64,000 nucleotides of DNA from Alitta virens (lineage: Eukaryota > Annelida > Polychaeta > Phyllodocida > Nereididae): the NCBI GenBank assembly GCA_932294295.1, contig OW028574.1:9434215-9498214 (forward strand), written 5' to 3'. The position numbers were made by a program, and so were the translations under genes. The notes beneath the pieces were generated by a model, which did not search any database, had not been told where the DNA came from, and saw only the letters and a program-made list of their open reading frames with translations. Numbering within the stretch: the stretch's first letter is position 1; every line of letters starts with the position of its first letter. Below are positions 23,146 through 33,960 of this stretch, piece after piece.

Positions 23146-24085
23146 AATTAGTAGCCACGCAGTGAGCTTTTTGAATAACATCAAACACATGAGTTGGGGA
23201 CACAAAGGGAAAACTTCCTAGCTCCAAAATTAGTCTCCAAAAGACTGGAAGCAGCAGGTACAAGTGCAAGAGTGAATGGCTGCCAACAAGAGACCATTGG
23301 ATTAAAACCTCTCTGCCATTTGTGGTAATAGCATGTTGAAGAAACAAAGCAGATGATTAGCCCTGACTTGATGACTCATTACTTAATGAGCAGCAACGTT
23401 GAATGGAAGGAGACGAAGCAATGGGCAACTTCAATCAACAACCTGTTACTTGGTTACCATTGATTGGAACCCATCACAGACAAATGCTTGCAAACATCAT
23501 CAGGCCATTATTAAGATTTTTCTTGCAAGTGACAGAGGCTGCTTTAATGTACAGATTGAAGCCTGTGGTGGGGGAAGGTGCTGGAGGCTGCAAACTACTG
23601 TCTCCTAGTTCCCTCCTCCTATTTTGCTTCCACTCCTTCATTACTTCGGTGATGCATTACAGCACTTGAAAGAACCTAATGCCAGCAATGTTCTAGGGTG
23701 TGTTATGGATATTTCTTTTTTGTCTTTTTGCTCAATTTTACCACAAACAGCTCTATTCGTTTAAACATAAATGGGTTCTGCAGCCATTTGCTTTGTTACG
23801 CTGCTTGCTGCAACTAGAAACTTGAGTTTGCCACGAATGCAGTTAAAGCTTTGTTTTCCTTCGGTCTGATGTAAAATATAACACCATTTTCATATTGAAT
23901 CTGCCAAAGTTTTAAGGGTTTGCAGTGTTCTATTTTTTTTGCTTTACAACCTATAATGTTTATATACATACATATAAGGTGTCAAACAGTAAGGATAAAA
24001 AAACTATCACAAGAATAAAAGGGAAATGAATGAGAGGCGATAGTTTTAACTGTAAAATATATGACCGCACCTTTAAAGGCTAAGG

Positions 24086-24145
24086 GTTGAGTTCAAACAA
24101 TGTTCTTGTGACCGTTGAGTTCAAACAATGTTCTTGTGACCGTTG
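24086..24145. repeat. 28-bp direct duplication
   Basis: GTTGAGTTCAAACAATGTTC plus TTGTGACC is perfectly duplicated with a 28-bp period, about 260 bp before the LNS3 acceptor. Perfect identity implies a recent event. Confidence 0.9.
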
Positions 24146-24406
24146 GTCGTATGTGTACTTCACAATTATTGTGTGCATTCTAATCCTGGAAATGTTTCAT
24201 TGTGGAAACATGTTTTCACAGGGTAAGGCTTGTCATTGGGTAGTGATCTGATATACATTGTAAACCTCTTGTTATCTACACTTACTGCACTCTAACTACA
24301 CGATAATGCTAATCAGGTTGGTAGGTATACTGGTGGCCACAAATTGCTGACATTCTAAGTAACAATGCCATGCTAAACAGTCTATTTTTTTATAATTTCT
24401 TTCCAG

Positions 24407-24860
24407 GTCATCTACATTGCAGACAGCATCAGCCTAGACCTGACCGACCTAGCTCGGAACAGTCACGATCTCATCGATGTTCACGGAGATGTCCTTTTCA
24501 ACAAATGCGAGGACCTCGTTCAGTCCCAGCCCATCACTTTTCTCACAGAGGAGTCCTTCATCAAAGCTCCAAGCTGGCATGCTCCCCACAGCGGTACCGT
24601 TGAGTTCCAACTCCGAACGGTCGAGTTCAACGGCCTCCTGATGTACCACAGCGGAGTCAAGTCAGTGTCCGATGTCTTCGCATTGGAGATTGTAGATGGT
24701 TTTCTTTTCTTGTTGTTGGATCTGGGAGCTGGTGGCATCAAAGTAAAAGCATCGCAGAGGATGATTAGCGATGGTCTTCCGCACACAGTCGCAATCCACC
24801 ACGAGCGAGGAGTGGGCTCAATCGTCTTGGATGATCTCACTCAGGAATTCACTGTCCCTG
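24407..24860 (+). CDS. NRXN1: Neurexin exon: end of LNS2 and most of LNS3
   Basis: 454 nt; acceptor TTTCTTTCCAG, starts in phase 0, ends in phase 1 at CCT G/GTATGT. The first 36 or so residues (VIYIADSISLDLTDLAR ... LFNKCED) finish LNS2, with its second conserved cysteine in NKC, and form the linker. LNS3 then begins at PITFLTEESFIKAPSW and continues with GTVEFQLRTVEFNGLLMYHSG, FALEIVDGFLFLLLDLGAG and LPHTVAIHHERGVGSIVLDD. Vertebrate LNS3 has the same blocks (PITFETPESFISLPKW, FFAIEMLDGHLYLLLDMGSG). The fold is a jelly-roll beta sandwich in the extracellular part of the receptor. No frameshifts are seen. Codon use is GC-richer than the flanking introns. The short overlapping minus-strand frames are shadows. 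Confidence 0.96.
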
Positions 24861-25174
24861 GTATGTGCAGTAGTTCATAATATGTGTTTTGTTGAGTTTA
24901 ATATTATTCATTATTTTGTTCAACAAGTTGTACTGTACAGGCCATCACACAGTTGCGTTTCCAACTTGTTGAGTCTGCCTGCTCAAGGTATTGAAAGTCA
25001 GATGAGTTCAAAAGCGGCGACATTACTACTCCATACGTAAATTCTATGAGTTGTTTATGCATGTCGTTATCTGATCAGTATTTTTTTATACTTACAAAGC
25101 ATGTGAAATTCTATATGAGTGCAACCGACTTAAAATGAAATAAACTATATTTGGACTAAATTCATGGCCTTCAG
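24861..25174 (+). other. NRXN1: Neurexin intron, 314 bp, phase 1
   Basis: Donor GTATGT and acceptor GGCCTTCAG. It is very short compared with its neighbours (14.4 kb and more than 38 kb). The joined codon is GGC (Gly), giving ...TVPGTDEELDLEG, as in vertebrate TAPG-ESEILDLDD. No element is seen inside. Confidence 0.93.
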
Positions 25175-25510
25175 GCACAGACGAAGAGCTGGACCTGGAA
25201 GGGCCCTTGTACATCGGAGGAATGAACCACCAACATTCTCTCCTGGCCATCACTTCTTCCTTGTGGAGTGCCAGTTTGCGGCATGGCTACGTCGGATGTC
25301 TCCAAGACTTGGTCATCAATGGCGAAAAGGTGGATGTGGCGGAGCTGGCGCGTAACCAGAAGGTCAAGGGGGTCAAAGAATTCTGTCGAGTGGTGGAACC
25401 CATGTGCGACAGTCAGCCGTGTATGCACCGGGGCAAGTGTAAAGAGGGATGGAACCGCTTTGTCTGCGATTGCTCCATGACGGCCTACACCGGGGCGTCA
25501 TGCAGTGAAG
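25175..25510 (+). CDS. NRXN1: Neurexin exon: end of LNS3 and complete EGF2
   Basis: 336 nt, phase 1 at both ends; acceptor GGCCTTCAG, donor GAAG/GTAAGT. The first 70 residues close LNS3 with the typical LDLEGPLYIGG, LWSASLRHGYVGCLQDLVI and VDVAELAR blocks, and a final cysteine in KEFCR. An EGF module follows from PMCDSQPC to GASCSE with six cysteines: C-x4-C-x5-C-x8-C-x1-C-x9-C. The sequence CKEGWNRFVCDCSMTAYTG matches EGF2 of vertebrate alpha-neurexin closely (CRDGWNRYVCDCSGTGYLG). EGF2 links LNS3 to LNS4 in the rod-like alpha ectodomain. A second, duplicated copy of the exon's last 15 coding bases plus donor lies 70 bp downstream. The next expected exon (LNS4) is not in the window as far as I can see. 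Confidence 0.97.
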
Positions 25511-25565
25511 GTAAGTCAACGTTTAAATATTTTATGATGTGACTTGAGGATTTGGTAGATTTTAG

Positions 25566-25580
25566 CATCATGTGGAGAAG
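25566..25580 (+). CDS. NRXN1: Possible 15-nt microexon copied from EGF2 exon end
   Basis: CATCATGTGGAGAAG sits between TTTTAG and GTAAGT. It copies the end of the preceding exon with its donor (18 of 22 positions equal over the shared part). If spliced in, it is phase 1 to phase 1 and would add ASCGE after the EGF2 end ASCSE. The preceding intron would be only 55 nt, with a weak pyrimidine tract. It may simply be a non-functional duplicate of the donor. Use as an exon is speculative. Confidence 0.25.
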
Positions 25581-26154
25581 GTAAGTTCAACTTCAAGCGA
25601 TGTATCTAGTTTGGCATTTAGGTAATGTCAGTAGTAATTGGATGTTTTTAATTTATTTTTATAATATTTGACATATTTGAGACAGGTTACATGCCTGTCA
25701 TCCACATGTGTGAAATTGACATCGATTACTAGATGCCGGTTTTTTGGTTGGTAGTTAAGTGTGTGCAAAAATGAAGCATATACGTGGCTTGGATTTATTT
25801 TCCATAATACATAGTATAAGAGTGGCATTCGTTTATAGCGACAATCTGTTTTGTTAGTTCAAATTCAAATTATGGCACACAATGGAAGCCCATTTGACAT
25901 CAAATAATGCACGATTGTTATTCCGAATATAGTATTTATGTCATTGACCTTTAGGCACTTCCAACTACGCTAAAATCTCACTATCAAGCTACCTTTAGTT
26001 CCAGGCCAAATGGATAACAGTGATGTGGCTTACTAGCGAGGATATCCACAATGTCATCTTGGTCATAATTGCATGGAGTGTGCTGAGCTGAACTTATAAT
26101 GTAAATGTATACAGTCTGTTTTCGCTGCTCCAAGCAGTCTCAACTGACTTGACT

Positions 26155-26420
26155 ATTACACACTTGGCAGGCCTGTTCACTCATGAACCTTTCTCAACTC
26201 CCTGGGGAGTATACACCCAGTGTGCAGCCATTACAGTGCTCCTTTGGTCAAGCACTCCACAATCACTGCCTATAGCCAAGTACCCATCTGCACCAGGGTG
26301 GCGTGAAGCAGTGGTTCAAGGAGGATCTGCTCAGTTCGTCCATGCCATGGCAGGGTTTGAACCCACCACCATGCGCGAACGAGTCCAACACCTTATCCAC
26401 TTGGCCTCGGCTCCCAACAT
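26155..26420 (-). mobile_element. SINE family C, tRNA head with long body
   Basis: On the minus strand the head is GGGAGCCGAGGCCAAGTGG (A box) with a B box GGTTCAAACCC at about 26353-26363, spaced as in a long-variable-arm (Ser/Leu-like) tRNA. A body of about 200 bp runs down to 26155. Its complement contains AAGTACCCATCTGCACCAGG, a segment like those seen in widespread vertebrate and deuterostome SINE bodies. It is the only copy in the window, so the ends are uncertain. Confidence 0.55.
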
Positions 26421-28380
26421 ATAGAAGTAATGTTACCTTAAGACCCAAGTGCAGTTGTGGTATTTGAGATTGTGGTTTTATTTCGGAAGCTGTTGCTTTT
26501 GTCAGTTTATTTGGCAGAGACGCGAAGACAAAGTGGGTGGCAAATTTGGTATCTTGGATTGCCAATCTTCGTCATGCCCACAGCATATTGGGCTGAGAAA
26601 GCCTTTCAGACTTTAATCTGTGTTTTATGCAGAGTGCATGGGAAGGCTCCTCTTGCCACACCTCCCCATTTGAGGCACTGAAGCCTTTGGCAGTCTGGAA
26701 GTGGGTTATCACCGTACATCTCAATGCTGCATTGTTTAATAGGGGATCGAGCTAATGGGACAGTCGATTAAACATTTAATTGCCTGAAATTGTTATGGTA
26801 CGATAATTGAGACACATCACGATTCAGGCTTCGCGTTCATACAATGTAGTTTCAGATCTGTAATTTATTGAATGGTATGTCGAAGAAGTAGAGCAATGAC
26901 TGCTCCCTCCCACGCCAGATCTACATGATGCTCCCTGCAAGAAATGCATATATGTATCTGATGGCCACTTTGCTTCCAAAGTAGCTACATGAAATTACAG
27001 ACTGAAATCCTGTTGGTTTTGATACTTCGAAGCAATTACAACCATGGCAGTGGGGTGCAAGTGTTTCGTCTTAAAACTTACTTCACTTGCCTCTACGATA
27101 ATTCCAAGTTTCCGAGCTAGTTTTCAAGATGGTTGCCAAGGAAGTTGCCAAGCAAGCATAAATACATGCATCCGGGTGTTTTTTTTTGCCATGTTTTAGC
27201 CTCCTGATGCGTCCAGACATGATTGCCAGTTCAAATCTTCTTGTTCACACATGGCCGACTGAATTCTGCATTTGAAACACTGGGACAGAATTTGAATGAA
27301 GATAATTTGAGAATCCACGCAGTCCATGCAATCATCTTGCAGCTGAAAGACTGTGCTGAAAATACCAATGAGTTAATATTTGTCATTTGCTGAGAAAATT
27401 GAGCAATCCTCATGACAATTTGACAGGCAGAGTTTGCCATGGTTACGGAATGGCTCATTTGTGTCAAGTTGTGTTTTACAGCCAGGCCAGGGGAACATCT
27501 TTTCCTTTGTATCAAACCAAGAGAATTTGGCAATTTATCTTTTAAACATGCAGGGGAAAAATACCTCTTCAAAGTTTTGACCGTATTATGTTCAATCTCA
27601 TTTTAACTTTCTTCTTAAAGATTTTGTTAGTCCGTCAGTCGTACAGTGCCATCTTAGAACAGGCCAGCGATTTAGCAGTGACTCGTATTTCATGAGTTTG
27701 TAAGTACACATTTGAATTTAGCTTTGATGTGACGGTAGAATTTTTGAATGCCTAAAATGTTTCAAAGCATCCAACAAAATGAGTTCCACATAATGGAGTG
27801 ATTTGCGTGCCACATACAATAAGCCTCTTGAATGCTTTCAATCCTGATTGCACCTTTCACTACTTGTGCAAAACTTCTTTTTAAATAAGAAAAGTCTTTC
27901 AATGTGTGAATTATCCGCAAGTATCTCCTTTCTCTTGTATTCCGGCAACAAAGCGAGGCGTAAAAGATGCGCCACAGGAAATCTGAATTTCTCCTTGCAT
28001 TTTTGTGTTTAAGCCGTTGCACAGAAAACAGAGGGGTTTGTTCCTTTCATTTTCAATCAAGTGGATAATGGCAGCTGATGATTTAATCTCCAAACAATCG
28101 GTCCCTTGCAAGTTGGCGAGGATTACACGAAGTCCCCGGATTGCGCATGGCGGCCATCTTGCAACATGACAATCGCATTAGGACAGCCACCATTTTGTGG
28201 CTCTTGGCCCTCAAATAGCACGTTTTAACAAGGTTTGCCAGCCCCCTGGTGGACAGGTGCTGGATTTTAAAATTGTTCTCTTTCTTGTGGGATTTGATTC
28301 AGATAAGAGAAAAGTAGTTTTAATGACCTCATGAAATATTTCAGCGACCTGGCAGATGACACAGTGAGGGTTCAGAGCGT

Positions 28381-29001
28381 ATGGTCTATTGTCATAACAT
28401 CTCATGCATATGTGATCCTCCAGCCATATTACATATAATAACACACTGTCTGGTTCTTATGGTGCATCAACATGCATTGTTGACAGATGCAATGGGATAT
28501 ACACTGTATAAACTACACGTGCTAGCCAAGAAAGCTGAATTGCATCTCTCTTCCGTCTCTAAGCATGTTACCAGTTCACATCTGTCTGTCACTCAGCTGT
28601 GTGCATATTGTGTGAATGTATGTGATGAGATGCAGGTTTGTCATTTGGCAATGAGAATGCATTATACATACAATATACAGACAATGTGCACCAGTGGCAC
28701 CATGCAATCCCCATGGAGAAAACTGGCAGAGATCTGCACTGCATGGAGTGAGGAAGTTTGTTTGCTATCTCCACAAGACATCAAGGAATCCTTGCACAAA
28801 ATTGCTCTAAGAATATTAGCTTTGCCAATAATGAAAATTACAGCCTTTCTACTGATGGATGCAATTTCGGACAAAACTCGAGGGGATCTGTTGGAAAACA
28901 GCAGAGCGCTTCCGTTCGCTGGCAATTGTTATAACCGAAGCAATACCGACTATCTTGAAGATATCAGGAAAATATCAGAGAAATATCTGAGGAAAGTGTG
29001 A
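28381..29001 (+). other. Anonymous 206-codon open frame
   Basis: The longest non-repetitive open frame in the window: an ATG-to-TGA frame of 206 codons inside the large intron. The context is a poor Kozak site (C at -3, G at +4). The product is rich in His, Cys, Leu and Met in its first half. The second half is more protein-like (SPWRKLAEICTAWSEEV ... DYLEDIRKISEKYLRKV), with an amphipathic end. I recognise no domain. Minus-strand frames are also partly open, so the region is generally poor in stops. A nested gene, a decayed mobile element or chance are all possible. Confidence 0.2.
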
Positions 29002-29194
29002 CAGATAAGGGAGAGATTCAAAGGAAGTTGTAGCGATACAATAAGGTCAGAAGGTGACACGGTCGGACCCGGGTTGACCCGATAGGTCTCCCTGCGGATC
29101 GGTGGCCTCCTGTGGACCCCGGTTGCCTTACAACCTCCTCAAGTTAGAGCTGCTCAAAGGGAGAGGGCATGTGGATGTCAGGGGAGCGGAATGA

Positions 29195-29362
29195 AAGGTC
29201 ATAATCAGGTGTTTTCCTGTTGGCAATGCTGAAAATTACCTCAGACCGAGACCTCTTAAAGTTCTGGTGAAGACGACATTAGCTGCTGACGATGCCAATC
29301 TGCGTCTGATGAAGCCGTCTGCCATCTTCAAGACGACCGACCCCCAACCTACTGGATATTAG
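29195..29362 (+). other. Short protein-like frame, possible retroelement fragment
   Basis: A frame of 55 codons between stops, about 190 bp after the 206-codon frame. It contains AENYLRPRPLKVLVKTTLA and ends DPQPTGY. The R-P-R-P-L-K-V strand followed by charged and helical residues is reminiscent of ORF1/gag-like proteins of non-LTR elements, but this rests on a short motif only. There is no ATG near its beginning. Confidence 0.2.
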
Positions 29363-30750
29363 ACTGCTACTGATGATGAGGCTGCTGCTGATGCTGCTAT
29401 GATTTATATACATGTATACAAATATGGATGGAAAAATATGCTCCAGCTACACAGAGATAGATAAAAGTTGGCTCAGATGTTTACTTTATAAGATGGATTG
29501 TGTATGCATAAGGTCAACAGATAAACAATGGTTTCCCATGCCTGATTTCTTGCAGTATTTTTGTACAATCTCTGAAACATTTATTATCTGCTAACTGACA
29601 AGAGGTAGTCTGGAAAACAATGGAACATTCTTCTCTTGGTAAATAGCTCTGATTTTATTATTTTTGTAAATAAGTTCTCGCTTTGTTTTTGATACGGTAT
29701 ACCGTAGATTATTACAATATTTTGACACGTTAACATGATCATTTTTTGCCAAATAAAATCCCCAGGCCATATTTTAATTCAGCCAGGATTACAAATTCCT
29801 CGGATTACTCAGAACAGGAAAATGAAGTTGCGAAACTTGTATTCAATCCTCTTAGTGTTGGAAAGTTCCCATTAGGTTTAGTTTAGATGCATGTAATCAC
29901 TTGAGTTTTGCTGCAGACTCATCGTAGCAAGCACCTGCCTCTGCAACTGATGCTGATGAAGATGCTGGCGCAATTGAGATTATGAGGCATAAGTGACATA
30001 TGCCCCATCACATTCTTAACAGCATCCCTGGAGAAACAATAGCAAGCAATATGCTGCTGTGATTGATATATGCCCTGCCTGGCAATTGTGTATATATAGG
30101 CATCCATAAAACTGAGCTGTCATTTTATATGAGGAATCATGAAATTCCACCTCATGGCATTGTGCTGGGGTGTGCTAGAGTGTGATGTATTAGTTACTCA
30201 GTGTGAGACCCCCCCCCCCCCTCCTCCCCAGCAGCTGTACCAGAGGCTTATATAAACTGCCAGCATCCAGGCTGATGGAATGAGGGGGGATGGGAGGAAT
30301 AAACTGTGTTGTGGCCGACTCTTGAAAAATACCTTGTCATATATGTGTCATCAATTACGCTTGAGGCTGTTAGGAAATTGCTACAAATCACAGGCAGTGT
30401 CTGCACACTGTGATTGAGTGAGAAGCAGCGAAGTGTCATTCTCCTGATATTATGCTTCCCACATCATCCCCCCTCTCTCCCCTGCACCACCAGCAGCAGC
30501 ATCCTGGCTTTTTAGCTTATGAGACAATCCCAACCAGACTTTCAATGTAGCTTTGTCACTAAGTGGCTTAGTGCAAATTGTCTAAACAATCACTGGGATG
30601 TCTGGCTGAGTGAGGCATTGTTGCCAGGGCACCATATGACCTTGTTGTCATTGCCAACGGAGTCCATTGGAGTAACCAAGTTGACGTTCTGAATTTGATT
30701 CATCTTGTAAATAAGACTTTTGACTTCTTCAAGTATATTCCATCAAACAA

Positions 30751-30906
30751 TTAGTAGGGCAACAAACAGCTGCAAAGGAGATGAACAAGAATGGTTTCAC
30801 TTCGATGATCTGAGATTGGCCATGTTCGCTATTAGTGGGGCAACAAATAGCAAATGAGATGAACAAGAATGGTTTCACTTCGATGATCTGAGATTGGCCA
30901 TGTTCA
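30751..30906. repeat. 81-bp tandem duplication
   Basis: TTAGTAGGGCAACAAA through GATTGGCCATGTTC is repeated with a period of about 81 bp. The second copy ends exactly where the truncated SINE at 30907 begins. Confidence 0.85.
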
Positions 30907-31071
30907 CACTGGGCCTCCAACCACTGGGTCCGGGGTTCAATTCCCGGTCGAGCTTATGTTGGATGGCTGTTTCATCCTTCATCTCATTGCCATGGTCCCT
31001 ACCTGTCCTAACTAGCCCATCAGGTGCAGAAATACAGGCCGTAAAGCCCTAATCCACCACCACCACCACCA
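30907..31071 (+). mobile_element. SINE family A, 5' truncated
   Basis: It starts within the tRNA part at CACTGGGCCTCCAACCACTGG, so the A box is missing. It has the B box GGGTTCAATTCCC and the complete body, and ends in (CCA)n at 31056-31070. The 5' junction coincides with the end of the 81-bp duplication. Confidence 0.88.
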
Positions 31072-31911
31072 GATGTTGAGAAGTTTATCAGTCAGATGGA
31101 CTGGTGTCCATTTTGTAATCAGTTGATGACGTCATATGCAACTGTGACGTCATTACAGTAACTGCTGATGATGACCCTATACACATTCAGGACAATGAAC
31201 TGTTTACATCACAACTGGACCGATCCATCAGTCCCTACATCAAGTTTTGCAGAATTTCTCTATTATGTGAAAGCGCGCTAAATCACAATTATTTCTCCAG
31301 CTCAAGACTGCCATTATCTCCCCATTAGCTACATTGTCTCGGTGTGCTAACTGTATTATGTCTTTGCCCAGTAGAAGTCTGTGTGAAGATAATCTAGCGC
31401 CATAAGTGATTTTATGCACCATTATCTCTGCCTACATTTTATGATTCCTATTTTTGGCAAGGAAATAATTGTCATAAAGCACTTTATCTATTTACAACTT
31501 ATTTATGCTGTTACGAAAGCTTTCTATGGTACAGATTTTATAACCAGTAGGCAGCTTAACACGGTTGCTTTAATAAAACAAACCAAGAAAAGACAGCATT
31601 GAGAGGTCGTGAGATTCTGTAGTGTGTGTGCACAGGTGGTGACAAGTGGTTTTTCAAATTCCCCAAAAAAAGACCCTGAATTAATCATGCTGAAAAAGGA
31701 TCATTGTTTCCAGGGAGTTGAAGATCTTTTCTGTGCATTTAATGTCCTTGCATGATATGCATAGACAGACGGGATTAGTTAGAGCGGAGTAAAGATCACA
31801 GGCGGATAGAGATGTGGAAAGGATGTTGTGTTTGTTTAAACCTATTGTTTCCTGTTGTTTAAGATGGAGGGGTTGGCTAGGCGGAGAGAATGGGGTTGTT
31901 TCTCTGTGGAT

Positions 31912-32100
31912 AGGCGGCCTAGCTCAGTGGTAGTGCACTGGGCTTCCAACCACTGAGTCTCGGGTTCGATACCGGTCGAGCCTAAGTTGGGTGGCTGTTT
32001 CAACCATCATCTCATTGCAATGGTCCCTGCCTGTCCTAATTAGCCCATCAGGTGCATAAATACAGGATGTAAAGACCTATCTCACCAACCACCACCACCA
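31912..32100 (+). mobile_element. SINE family A, full length
   Basis: A box CTAGCTCAGTGGTAGTGC, B box GGGTTCGATACC, complete body, (CCA)n tail. The flanks TCTCTGTGGA (31901-31910) and TCTCTTTGGA (32102-32111) form a 10-bp target-site duplication with one mismatch. Confidence 0.9.
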
Positions 32101-33814
32101 ATCTCTTTGGATTTAACAGTCATTATGCGCTAATAATGTGGCATTTGAACAAAATTATTAACCTTAAATTTACTCATTCAAAGTGAATATAAATACCATG
32201 CAAAGACTTGCTATGTTTGTCAAGCCAACTTCTTCAGTACTGCTTGTGTATGCATGTCTTTACAAGGTATTTATATTGTTATGGATGTGTAAAAAGAAAA
32301 TAGAATATCATCATCCACGTATAGACAAGTTTATAGCTGTGTTTGCTTTGTTGTGCCCATTGCATGGTATTAACATCAAATTTTTGTTGCCATGAAAGAG
32401 TATTATAAGAGCGAGCTGTTAGGAAAGTTTAAGGAACGGTGTGGACAGAACTTGTCAAATTAGGAAAGTTGTCGTCTTGTGTGAAAGGCTTGTCAAGCAA
32501 TTTGCAGTCTCGGCACGAAAGGAGGAGCACATGAAAGGAGCTGTAATATTAAAAAGCGGAAGGGCCATAATAAAATGGGAATAAAGTGAAGCTGCTCGGT
32601 CATCAAGGTACCAAATCGGCTGGATTTCATATTTAGCCATTGCATATATTCGAGTTGGAGCGGAAGAGAAAAGTAGCGGGAGACATCAAAAGTGTCCGAT
32701 GTGAAATGGTGGAGAATCCAGTGGCGTAACCACAGAAGCCTTTATTCGCCGGTCGTATGTGACATCACGGAGTGTGATGGCTGTAGTTTGTCGTTTAGGA
32801 TGTGAGGCACGAGCTGGCATATTTCACAGACCTCCTTCCCATATCTGACCCGAGGACCCCGCCTAATCTCATTCCCCTCTATCTGCCATTCGATTCCGCT
32901 ATTTTCTGCCTTTTCGCCAGCCTGTCATTAGTCGCGGCGCAGGGGTCACCGCAATATAATCCAGTGCGATATGTTCTACTGAATATGGTTTCTGTCTCCC
33001 CATGTCACAAACCCAATTGTTCTGGATCCCAGGAATTACGAGAATACGTTGTAACGTAGCCCTAATATAATTTGCAAGTCTGTGGGGTCATTTTGTGACA
33101 CACCCCAAAAAGATGCAGTGACATGACTTGGTGCTTCTGTGTAGCCTGGTCCACATCTATATAGCTCTGCAATACAATGCTCTTGGTAGAGGAAGGAGTT
33201 GCATGACCAAAATACAAGCACAGAAGTTACTTTAAATGGTGCTTGCTTTAGTTCATTTATCCCTTAGACTCGTTTACATGACAAAAGAAGGAGATAAAGA
33301 AATGAGAGACAACACTTGGGATGAAAAAAGTAAAGATATAATAAAATGGCACCAAGAGCCTCGTTTGTGATGGATGAGCTATTGTTAAATGTTCAAATTC
33401 CGAAGAAATGCCTGGGGTCAAAGCGACAAACAGATGACATCGCTGAGTGATTTTGACAGCCCACTTTCCCCCTAAGAGATAGTTTGCAGAAGTTGTAGGC
33501 CATTCATCTAGATATGCAATTAGTTGCTGATATCGGATGACATGCTAAGCTGCTAGCAGAGGAGTCATGCGAACCTCGTCAGCTGTGTTAATAGAGGGCA
33601 ATACTTTGACTGTTCAAAGCAGTTCAAAAAGAGTACAAAGATCACTGAACGTCTGGATTAAGAGTGATGTCCAAAAGCAGACATTTGATTTGTACAGATT
33701 TGGTATGACTTTGTATGCTCACGCGATATTAAGGTAAAACTTAAGACTTGTCAACTTTGCTTTTTTAAGAGAAGCGAGGTGCATCAAAATGCCCCGCAGT
33801 GCCATCTTGAGGGA

Positions 33815-33960
33815 ACAGGGGGTGTTATATATATATATCTTTATTTCATACACGAGATTCATATCATTCATGGTATACAAATTTTCATTATACAATTAAC
33901 AGAAATAAATTGAAAGGCAAAATGGCATAGATATTTAAGTGGTCAAGAGGTAGCTGCTAG
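33815..33960 (-). mobile_element. Possible LINE 3' end, minus strand
   Basis: On the minus strand an AATAAA (complement in CTTTATTTC at about 33840-33848) is followed by a (TA)n tail. This arrangement resembles the 3' ends at 13.6 and 20.6 kb. No coding remnant was identified upstream. Confidence 0.3.

Larger units (their letters stand above)
10045..24406 (+). other. NRXN1: Neurexin intron, 14.4 kb
   Basis: Donor GTAGGT at 10045 and acceptor TTTCTTTCCAG ending at 24406 bound this phase-0 intron. It contains an 866-bp palindrome-rich insertion (11.4-12.3 kb), LINE 3' ends in minus orientation (13.6-14.0, 20.6-20.9 and possibly 19.2 kb), MITEs (17.1 and 20.9 kb), SINEs (16.2 and 19.0 kb) and a 13-bp minisatellite (18.3 kb). 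No neurexin exon is expected here, since the flanking peptides join without a gap. Stretches 14.1-16.2, 19.5-20.5 and 21.2-24.0 kb show no recognisable element. Confidence 0.85.
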
